DNA from: Clostridiales bacterium
GTDB taxonomy: Bacteria > Bacillota > Clostridia > Christensenellales > Aristaeellaceae
Length of the DNA stretch: 5,944 bases
Assembly (NCBI GenBank): GCA_004554085.1
Contig: SFNY01000089.1
Span: 1 to 5,944 of the forward strand
Reading direction: 5' to 3'
Shown here: positions 1 to 5,150 of the stretch, piece after piece
Position numbering within the stretch: the first letter of the stretch is position 1
How the letters are laid out: every line of letters starts with the position of its first letter
Made by a program: the position numbers and the translations under genes
Notes under the pieces: generated by a model
The model's database searches: none
The model's input: the letters and a program-made list of their open reading frames with translations, nothing else
What the model was told of the DNA's origin: nothing

Positions 1-951
1 CTGACCCATCTGCAGGCCGGGCTGCCAGAGGAACTGGCCGTTGCCGTCCTTCAGCTTGCGGATGGCCTTGATGGTCTGGTCGTTGAACAGGAAGATGGCA
101 CGCTTGCGGTAGGGAGCCTTCAGGGAGTAGACGAGATCGATCAGCTCGTCGGCAGTGATTGCGGTGGCGCTGGCGGCGGTCACGCCGGTGGCTGCGCCGT
201 TGCTTTCGTGCAGCATGCCGATGGGCTTGCCTGCACCGTCGCCGGTAATGAAGGCGGCTTCCTCGGCATCGCCCACGCGGCGGGCAAATTCGGTGGCGAT
301 GTAGCTCTCCACATCGAACACACTGTCCTGCAGCAGCTCATCGGAGACCTTGATGATGGAGGCCACCTTGTGCGCGCCAAGGGTGATCTGGCCGAAGCTG
401 TCGTCGCTCTCGGGGATGACGCCCTCCTCATCGACCCAGCTGGCAGTACCGTGGGAGGCGACCAGCGGGATCTTGCGGTCACCGGAGGAAGTGCGGATCA
501 CCTTGCACAGGGAGCGCAGCTTGTTCTCTTCCTCCAGCGCCTGGATCAGCGTGTGCTCGTATTCGTCCGGGCAGAGGTAGCCGCCCTCGCTGTCGGTGCC
601 GATCTGAAGCGCATTGTAGACGGTGTAGCTGGCACTGCGGTCGCGCACCATCCTCCAGAATGCATCCCGGTACTCGTCGGACGCGCGGCCCTGCTTGCCC
701 GGAACGTTCTTCTCGGGACGGGAGGTCAGTGCCTCGCTGGTGGGGGCGTTCAGCTCACGCTCCAGGCGATCTACGCGCTCCTGACGGTCGATGGCCGCGC
801 CAAAATTGTCGAGTTCCTGTTCCATGCGCTCGTAGGTGGCAGTATCCTCGGCAGACATCATGCCGTTTTCATCTGCGTGCTCGTTCAGAAAGGCCTTCGC
901 CCTGTCCCACAGCTCGCCGCGCTTCTGTCTCATTTCAGCAATCTTACTCAT
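1..951 (-). CDS. HK97-family major capsid protein, 3' end cut by window edge
   Basis: This is the main shell protein of the phage head. The frame is open from an ATG at 951 to base 1, giving 317 residues with no stop. Family members are usually around 400 residues, so roughly the last quarter is missing. Residues 1-70 are charged and heptad-like (RQKRGELWDRAK, then MEQELDNFGAAIDRQERVDRLEREL), as expected of the delta domain that acts as internal scaffold. A Pro/Ser/Lys-rich linker at about 70-90 is the likely cleavage zone (inference). The conserved HK97 fold starts at about 115 with LQIGTDSEGGYLCP. The expected capsid segments follow: KIPLVASHGTASWVDEEG (160-177), the ITLGAHKVASIIKVSDELL stretch (189-207), and EAAFITGDGAGKPIGML (231-247). 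A strong Shine-Dalgarno 9 nt upstream fixes the start. It follows the protease gene by 16 nt, the usual protease-capsid order. Whether it makes HK97-type covalent crosslinks cannot be judged from this part. Confidence 0.95.
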   Translation of the reverse strand, partial: MSKIAEMRQKRGELWDRAKAFLNEHADENGMMSAEDTATYERMEQELDNFGAAIDRQERVDRLERELNAPTSEALTSRPEKNVPGKQGRASDEYRDAFWRMVRDRSASYTVYNALQIGTDSEGGYLCPDEYEHTLIQALEEENKLRSLCKVIRTSSGDRKIPLVASHGTASWVDEEGVIPESDDSFGQITLGAHKVASIIKVSDELLQDSVFDVESYIATEFARRVGDAEEAAFITGDGAGKPIGMLHESNGAATGVTAASATAITADELIDLVYSLKAPYRKRAIFLFNDQTIKAIRKLKDGNGQFLWQPGLQMGQ

Positions 952-960
952 ACAGAAATT

Positions 961-969
961 CCTCCTTTT
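961..969 (-). promoter_or_regulatory. Strong ribosome binding site of the capsid gene
   Basis: On the minus strand this reads AAAAGGAGG, 9 nt before the capsid ATG at 951. It overlaps the TAA stop of the protease gene (970-968). The match to the 16S rRNA tail and the ATG start fit a product needed in hundreds of copies. Confidence 0.85.
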
Positions 970-1753
970 AATGTCGGGATTTGATCAGCTCCAGTCGTTT
1001 ATGGAGCTGTGCAACGGGTACGCCGGGATCAACCGGCTGGACAACAGGTTCCTCGGGGATGACTTCGGTCGCAGGTGCTTCGGATGCATCCTCGGGCGCA
1101 GCGGCAACGGCAGCAAGCGCACCGGCGCTTTTGTCGTGTCGCTCCAGCCTTGCCCGGGATCGGTCGAACCACATCTTCACCCGAGCTTCAGCATCCTTCA
1201 GCACGACCGTGCGGTCTGCCGCTGCGTCGATGACGCCGCTCCCCACGTCGACGATGCCGTCCACGAAGCCGTCTGCGCAGGCCTGATGGGAATCCATCCA
1301 CGTGGTCTTGGACATCATGGCGGACACGTCGTCGCGGCTCCTGCGACAGCGGCGGCAGTAGACATTCAAAATGCTCTCCTTGCACGCCCGGAGCTGCTCG
1401 ATGGCATCCATCAGGTCGCGCTCATTGCCGCATGCAAAGACGCTGGGATCGTGGATCATCCACATGGAGCCGGGCGTCATCTCCAGCCTGTCCGCCGCCG
1501 TCGCCAGCACGGTGGCAGCAGAAGCGGCTGTGCCGGAGATGATGATGTGCACATCGCCCGGATAGGCGCGCACATCGTCGTACATCCGCACAGCCGCATT
1601 GCAGGAGCCGCCGTAGCTGTTGAGAATGATACGGACGGGCTGCTGATGATCCTCATCCTCTGCGAACAGCTGCTCGTGGAGCATGTCCGGGGTGATCTCG
1701 TCACCGTACCAGACGTCCTCATCGATGTAGCCGTTCAGGTTGATAACTCTCAA
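968..1753 (-). CDS. ClpP-like prohead maturation protease
   Basis: This is a ClpP-type (S14 family) serine protease of 261 residues, which in HK97-like phages trims the capsid delta domain after procapsid assembly. The TTG at 1753 is chosen as start because a near-perfect AGGAGGTGA lies 7 nt upstream. Upstream extension to an in-frame start at 1810 would read through that site. The fold markers are INLNGYIDEDVW at 3-14, the oxyanion loop ILNSYGGSC at 43-51, the nucleophile Ser78 in SGTAASAAT, and catalytic His101 in MIHDPS. The position of the third ClpP residue (Asp in Escherichia coli) holds a Thr, about residue 150 in SKTTWMD. I believe this substitution is common in phage members. The final conserved segment is GFVDGIVD at about 162-169. 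After about residue 190 comes an extra tail of some 70 residues: a charged helix, an Ala/Pro/Glu-rich stretch at about 211-246, and a basic end (QLHKRLELIKSR). The tail could tether the protease inside the procapsid (inference). The start shares TTGA with the methyltransferase stop, suggesting translational coupling. Confidence 0.93.
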   Translation of the reverse strand: MRVINLNGYIDEDVWYGDEITPDMLHEQLFAEDEDHQQPVRIILNSYGGSCNAAVRMYDDVRAYPGDVHIIISGTAASAATVLATAADRLEMTPGSMWMIHDPSVFACGNERDLMDAIEQLRACKESILNVYCRRCRRSRDDVSAMMSKTTWMDSHQACADGFVDGIVDVGSGVIDAAADRTVVLKDAEARVKMWFDRSRARLERHDKSAGALAAVAAAPEDASEAPATEVIPEEPVVQPVDPGVPVAQLHKRLELIKSRH

Positions 1754-3477
1754 GATTTCACCTCCTCGCTTTGCGCCCAGACGATGCCCGCAAGAACAAA
1801 AAAGACACACGGCACAGCAACGCTGTTTCCGTATGCCTTATACTCGGCTGCATCGGAGCCGGGCGCGGATAACCATTTGACTATTGCCTTCCGACTGCGC
1901 ACCCTGTCGGGCTTGCCGTTTACGGCGTCCCATTCGCGGAAGATCTCCGTCCATAGGAGGATTTCCTCCTCTGAAGGATCATGGTTTTCCAGATCCTTGC
2001 ACCAGCCGTCCGGGTAGCCCTGCAGTCGGCAGCATTCGTCCGGTGTGAGCCGCCTGACCAGATACTCTCCGGCAGGTCTGCCAACGACGGGCGGATCCTT
2101 CCAGTCCCTCGCCAGAAGTGCAGGCGTCATTTCTTCGGTCGAAACAAAAAAGCCCACATTCATGGCGCAGACAGCGTGGCGGTCGATGGTGTTGGACGTG
2201 AAGGATGCATCCTGTACGGGAGTGACAACCATCATGCCGCCCTGATTGCAGCAGGGAGAACCGCCGTTGCAGTCAAGGGTGCGGCTGGTTTCGGCTTCAT
2301 AGATGCCGCTGTGCGGATTGTCGGACAGCATGGCGTTGCTCTGATCGGCTGACATGCCAAAGACCAGCGGCACATTGTTGCCGCCCGTTCCCATCCGGGA
2401 ACAGAGCGTCTGGCAGATCCCGTCATCCCTGACCCTGATGCGACTGTCCGTAGGATTGAACTCAATGGCCACACCGGGCGTGACTCCGGCACGGAGCGTA
2501 GGGCTTTCTTCCTCACGGTAGCCGATGCTTCGGCTGTCTGCGCTGTGCTCGGTACAGAAGCCGGATGCGCCCATGATGCAGGGCGGATGATGGGCTTCTG
2601 CCCGGAGGGTGGAAGTCATCTCATGGGTGACATCCATGCGACTGCCGCCCTGATCGTTCAGACATATCGCCTGCCCCCTCGCCTGAAGGCGGGTCGCAGG
2701 CACGGACGGCTTATCCTGCGGAACGCTCGTCCTAGTCGGGGCTATCGCCCCTCCCTCAGAAGCGCTTGTCTCTCCAAAGCCCTCCGCAGCACCTCGGGCA
2801 GCTCCTTGCCGCGCTTCTTCGCCCGGCGGAGTATACCCTGACAGGCCTTCGGACTCAAAGAGTACCTTTCCGGCACATTGTCCATCAAGATCGAGGACAG
2901 CAAATATGCGTTTCCGTCTTTGTGCGACTCCCCAACCCTTCGAGGCATCGAGGACTCTCCAGGCGAGAGAATAATCGTCTCCCATGATCTCGCCGGCAGG
3001 CAGCCATCGGGAGCTTTCAGGCATAGGAACATCTGCCGATTCGTCCTTGATGCGGATGAGGCTTTCGAGGACTTCCCGGAAATCGCGCCCATCTGCCGAG
3101 GACAGGGCGCCCGGCACGTTTTCCCAGACAGCCCAGCGCGGGTATCTCCCATTGGTCTTGCACCTCATTTCTGTGATGATTCGGATTGCTTCGCGGAACA
3201 GGCCGGAACGCGCGCCGTCCAGTCCGCTGCGCTTGCCGGCGATGGACAGATCCTGACAGGGGGAACCGAAGGTGATGATGTCTACCGGCTCCAGATCGCC
3301 TCCGTTCAGCTTGCTCACATCGCCGTAATGCTTCATGTCGGGCAGTCGTTTCTGCGTGACGCGCACAGGAAACGGCTCAATCTCGGAGGCCCAGACGGGA
3401 ATGATGCCCGCCTGAATACCGGCCAGTGGAAAACCGCCGATGCCGTCAAAAAGACTGCCCAATGTCAGTTGGTTCAA
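1750..3477 (-). CDS. Phage C5-cytosine DNA methyltransferase with extended modular specificity region
   Basis: It transfers a methyl group from S-adenosylmethionine to carbon 5 of cytosine in a short DNA target. The protein has 575 residues, longer than a typical single-specificity enzyme of roughly 330-450. Motif I (cofactor binding) is LFDGIGGFPLAG at 9-20. Motif IV is GSPCQDLSIAG at 71-81 with catalytic Cys74. Motif VI is WENVPGAL at 118-125 and motif VIII is AQRRKRIFAV at 185-194. Motif IX is RRLTPDECCRLQGYPDGW at 475-492 and motif X is AYGNSVAVP at 548-556. The target-recognition region between motifs VIII and IX spans about 280 residues: a Gly/Ala/Glu-rich linker (about 211-269), then an array of degenerate modules (see repeat feature). 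The TTG start at 3477 shares TTGA with the portal stop and has AAAGGAG 10 nt upstream; no other start lies close. No restriction enzyme gene adjoins it, so it is probably a solitary anti-restriction methylase (inference). A methylase inside the head-gene operon is unusual. The target sequence cannot be predicted. Confidence 0.95.
   Translation of the reverse strand: MNQLTLGSLFDGIGGFPLAGIQAGIIPVWASEIEPFPVRVTQKRLPDMKHYGDVSKLNGGDLEPVDIITFGSPCQDLSIAGKRSGLDGARSGLFREAIRIITEMRCKTNGRYPRWAVWENVPGALSSADGRDFREVLESLIRIKDESADVPMPESSRWLPAGEIMGDDYSLAWRVLDASKGWGVAQRRKRIFAVLDLDGQCAGKVLFESEGLSGYTPPGEEARQGAARGAAEGFGETSASEGGAIAPTRTSVPQDKPSVPATRLQARGQAICLNDQGGSRMDVTHEMTSTLRAEAHHPPCIMGASGFCTEHSADSRSIGYREEESPTLRAGVTPGVAIEFNPTDSRIRVRDDGICQTLCSRMGTGGNNVPLVFGMSADQSNAMLSDNPHSGIYEAETSRTLDCNGGSPCCNQGGMMVVTPVQDASFTSNTIDRHAVCAMNVGFFVSTEEMTPALLARDWKDPPVVGRPAGEYLVRRLTPDECCRLQGYPDGWCKDLENHDPSEEEILLWTEIFREWDAVNGKPDRVRSRKAIVKWLSAPGSDAAEYKAYGNSVAVPCVFFVLAGIVWAQSEEVKS
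1758..1767 (-). promoter_or_regulatory. Near-consensus ribosome binding site deciding the protease start
   Basis: The minus strand reads GAGGAGGTGA, an almost full complement of the 16S rRNA tail. It ends a few bases before the TTG start at 1753 and lies inside the last codons of the methyltransferase gene. It decides for TTG over the longer in-frame option at 1810. Confidence 0.85.
2083..2670 (-). repeat. Array of about six degenerate protein modules in the methyltransferase specificity region
   Basis: The repeat is visible only at protein level; I see no long direct DNA repeats. Each unit centres on a Thr-Leu pair preceded by acidic and Ser/Thr residues, usually followed by a Gly/Pro turn and two or three hydrophobic residues. 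The cores are MTSTLRAEAHHPPCIM (residues 287-302), ESPTLRAGVTPGVAI (324-338), ICQTLCSRMGTGGNNVPLVF (354-373), ETSRTLDCNGG to MMVV (396-418), FTSNTIDRHAVCAM (426-439, with Ile for Leu) and EEMTPALLARDWKDPPVV (448-465, with Ala-Leu). The TL pairs sit at residues 290, 327, 357, 400, 430 and 453, so spacing is 37, 30, 43, 30 and 23. Known multispecific Bacillus phage methyltransferases carry several recognition domains of about 40 residues with a Thr-Leu/Val core. Similarity of these units to such domains is inferred from the pattern, not shown. Confidence 0.6.
2742..2933 (-). other. Conserved-looking second reading frame inside the methyltransferase gene (possible overprinted region)
   Basis: In the frame one base downstream of the methyltransferase frame, the minus strand is open from at least 3152 to a TAG at 2744-2742. 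Its last 63 residues, from GESHKDGN at 2933, look like a real protein. They include SSILMDNVPERYSLSPKAC followed by QGILRRAKKRGKELPEVLRR and a charged end. From memory, this resembles the end of a phage protein family marked by YxLSPKACxGILRRAxxRGKxLP, often encoded near cytosine methyltransferases. The same bases in the methyltransferase frame give the end of motif VIII, then VLFESEGLSGYTPPG, which also looks typical of its own family. An ATG lies at 2885-2883 but has no Shine-Dalgarno, and no frameshift signal is clear. Expression is therefore unsupported; it may be a relic or coincidence. Confidence 0.35.
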
Positions 3478-4796
3478 GGTGCGCTTACTCCTTTCGTTTT
3501 CTGCCGCTTCCGGGGTGTGCTGTTCTCAGCAGTAGGCGCTTCTTCTTGCTCCGGTGTTTCTTCTTCCGTCTGCACAGCGGATGCTGCAGCAAGGAATGCT
3601 GTGATGCCAGCCAGATTGACCGGGATCATATTGCCGTTGACCAGATAGGTGTTGCCGCCTTCTTCGTCCGACATGGGGTTCATGTTCTCCAGCTCCCGGA
3701 TGTCGTTGGCGCTCATCCATCCGTTCTGCCTTGCAATGGCATAGCCCTCCATACGACTCTTGTAGTCGCCGCGCATCAGACCGTCCATATTGAACTGCAC
3801 ATAAAAGCGCCCCTTCTCCTTTTCGGAGAAAAGAGCGCGGTTGATGGCCTGTTCGATACGAACCAGCCATGGGCGGATGGTATGGACGGCAAAGTCGATG
3901 GACTGATGCTCGATATTGGAGAAGGTCGCCCGATCCAGATCCCCGATCATATGCGGAGGTACACGGAAGATACGGCAGATCTCGCTGACCTGAAACTTCC
4001 GCGTCTCCAGAAACTGTGCTTCATTGTTCGGCAGGCTCAGAGGTACAAAGGTCATGCCTTCTTCCAGCACAGCGACACGGCTGGCGTTGGAGGAACCTCC
4101 GTAGGCGGCGTTCCAACTGGCTCTGAGTGCAGCCGGGTCTCTGACCGTGTTCGGATGCGTCAGGATACCGCTGGGGCGTGCGCCATTGGAGAAGAACTTG
4201 CTGCCGTATTCCTCGGCTGCAATCCCCAGACCGATGGCGGATTTTTCAAGCGCAATGGGGCTGTAGCCCATCACACCGTCAAAGCCCAGACCCGGAATGT
4301 GCAGCACATCCCTCTGGTCGAGCAGCCATCGCTTGCCGTCGCTGGTGGTGTATGTGTAGGTTAGCAGACCTCCGGCATCGCGATCAACCTCCATTTTATC
4401 CGGCAGAAGCGGATAGATGCTGTCGATCTTGTCCCTGCCTGTACGGATGATCTGGCAGTAGGCATTGCCGTACAGCAGAAGATGCGCCATCATTGTTTCC
4501 CGCAGGATGAATGAGGTCATTTCCTTGTTCGGCTCATCGTGGATCAGCCGGTACAGCGGATGCTCGGTCGCTTTTCGACTTCCGTTTTCCGTCGATTCGT
4601 ACACATGAAACGGAAGGCTGGCGATGGTTTCCGAGATGACACGGACACAGGCGTATACGGCGGATACCTGAATGGCCGAAGATGGATTGACAGCCTTGCC
4701 GGATGCGCTGGCGCCGAAATAGAAGGTCGGTGCGGAGGATACCGCATCCTGGGGCTTGTCCCGCGCACGGAACATACGGGCAAATGGATTCTTCAC
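3474..4796 (-). CDS. Phage portal protein (HK97 gp3-like)
   Basis: The portal is the ring at one head vertex through which DNA enters and leaves; it docks the terminase and later the neck. The 440 residues match the usual 400-450 of the HK97-type family. Characteristic stretches are VNPSSAIQVSAVYACVRVIS (36-55), IASLPFHVYE at 58-67, HPLYRLIHDEPN at 79-90, the LLLYGNAY segment at 106-113, DVLHIPGLGFDGVMGYSP at 163-180, and the helical core of about 262-310 containing FLETRKFQVSEICRIFRVPP and MIGDLDRATFSNIEHQSIDF. The C-terminal part has NGWMSANDIRELENMNP at 358-374, typical of this family, then a hydrophilic Glu/Thr then Lys/Arg tail from about 410. The GTG at 4796 is chosen because AAAGGAAG lies 8 nt upstream, just after the HNH stop. 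The frame is open back to 4925, but that extension lies wholly within the HNH coding sequence and resembles no portal. Confidence 0.95.
   Translation of the reverse strand: MKNPFARMFRARDKPQDAVSSAPTFYFGASASGKAVNPSSAIQVSAVYACVRVISETIASLPFHVYESTENGSRKATEHPLYRLIHDEPNKEMTSFILRETMMAHLLLYGNAYCQIIRTGRDKIDSIYPLLPDKMEVDRDAGGLLTYTYTTSDGKRWLLDQRDVLHIPGLGFDGVMGYSPIALEKSAIGLGIAAEEYGSKFFSNGARPSGILTHPNTVRDPAALRASWNAAYGGSSNASRVAVLEEGMTFVPLSLPNNEAQFLETRKFQVSEICRIFRVPPHMIGDLDRATFSNIEHQSIDFAVHTIRPWLVRIEQAINRALFSEKEKGRFYVQFNMDGLMRGDYKSRMEGYAIARQNGWMSANDIRELENMNPMSDEEGGNTYLVNGNMIPVNLAGITAFLAAASAVQTEEETPEQEEAPTAENSTPRKRQKTKGVSAP
3488..3494 (-). promoter_or_regulatory. Ribosome binding site of the methyltransferase gene
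   Basis: The minus strand reads AAAGGAG, 10 nt before the TTG start at 3477 and within the last codons of the portal gene. The spacing is somewhat long and the start codon weak, so output is probably modest and may depend on ribosomes ending the portal gene (inference). Confidence 0.65.
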
Positions 4797-4804
4797 GGTT
4801 CTCA

Positions 4805-4812
4805 CTTCCTTT
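4805..4812 (-). promoter_or_regulatory. Ribosome binding site deciding the portal start
   Basis: The minus strand reads AAAGGAAG, directly after the HNH stop codon (4815-4813) and 8 nt before the GTG at 4796. It favours this GTG over the longer open frame that starts at 4925. A second in-frame GTG at 4805 overlaps the site and is unlikely to be the start. Confidence 0.7.
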
Positions 4813-5139
4813 TCACAGGCCGCATCCTGTCTTGTGATCGTGGCAGTCCTTGCAAAGCGGCTGCCAGTTGGAGCGATCCCAAAACAGAACGGGATCACCC
4901 CGGTGCGGAATGATGTGGTCAACAACCGTGGCAGGCGTCAGCTTGCCGTTTTCTCTGCATTTTGCGCAGAGCGGATTCTTTTTGAGAAACTGCGCCCGGG
5001 CAGACCGCCATTTGCTGTCATAGCCCCTCTCATAAGCATTCTCCCGGGCGTACAGCTTGCGATGAACTTCGCAGTATGTGCCGTCGGACAGATTCGGACA
5101 GCCGGGATGCCTGCAGGGGCGCTTCGGTTTTCTGGGCAC
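4813..5139 (-). CDS. Small HNH endonuclease, likely packaging-associated
   Basis: This is a compact metal-dependent nuclease of 108 residues. A possible zinc-binding knuckle lies at the N-terminus (Cys9, Cys14, Cys23, His26). The RxxRxxFLKKNPLCxxC segment leads into the second Cys pair, Cys58 and Cys61. The HNH motif follows: DHIIPH at 74-79 with His75 as the expected general base, NWQPLC at 91-96 with Asn91, and CKDCHDHKT at 96-104 with His100; Cys96 and Cys99 complete a structural zinc site. The protein ends only four residues after HKT, a little earlier than many relatives. Start is GTG at 5139 with GAGGTGA 4 nt upstream; the site overlaps the TerL stop. HNH proteins next to terminase genes, such as HK97 gp74, are known to assist terminase cutting of concatemers, usually at cohesive-end sites. 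Their common place is before the small terminase subunit; here it sits between TerL and portal. A homing role is possible but less likely given the tight operon fit. Confidence 0.9.
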   Translation of the reverse strand: MPRKPKRPCRHPGCPNLSDGTYCEVHRKLYARENAYERGYDSKWRSARAQFLKKNPLCAKCRENGKLTPATVVDHIIPHRGDPVLFWDRSNWQPLCKDCHDHKTGCGL

Positions 5140-5143
5140 GAAA

Positions 5144-5150
5144 TCACCTC
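5144..5150 (-). promoter_or_regulatory. Ribosome binding site of the HNH gene, overlapping the TerL stop
   Basis: The minus strand reads GAGGTGA. Its first bases are shared with the TGA stop of TerL (5151-5149), and it lies 4 nt before the GTG start at 5139. The overlap indicates that both genes are read from one message. Confidence 0.75.

Noticed and set aside
208..984. Plus-strand open frame of 258 codons opposite the capsid gene
   Set aside because: It is the antisense shadow of the capsid coding sequence; no ribosome binding site or protein motif supports it.
1754..1810. Upstream extension of the protease frame to 1810
   Set aside because: The extension overlaps the methyltransferase C-terminus and runs through a near-perfect ribosome binding site that points to the TTG at 1753.
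836..2017. Long plus-strand open frame (393 codons) across the capsid, protease and methyltransferase genes
   Set aside because: It lies antisense to three well-supported genes, its translation shows no recognisable domain and has a His/Ala/Val-rich look typical of a G+C-rich shadow frame.
1750..3477. A complete restriction-modification system
   Set aside because: Only the methyltransferase is present; both neighbours are structural phage genes, and the HNH protein two genes away looks like a packaging nuclease, not a restriction enzyme.
2878..3648. Plus-strand open frame of 256 codons opposite the methyltransferase N-terminus and portal C-terminus
   Set aside because: It crosses a real gene junction on the other strand and has no recognisable content.
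3426..4364. Plus-strand open frame of 312 codons opposite the portal gene
   Set aside because: It is antisense to clear portal coding sequence, and its translation contains no family-like motif.
4813..4850. Possible frameshift truncating the HNH C-terminus
   Set aside because: The HNH motif is complete, and the overlapping frame continues as the portal upstream extension without HNH-like sequence, so a short natural end is simpler.
4797..4925. Upstream extension of the portal frame to 4925
   Set aside because: The extra 43 residues lie inside the HNH gene, do not resemble portal sequence, and bypass the ribosome binding site before the GTG at 4796.
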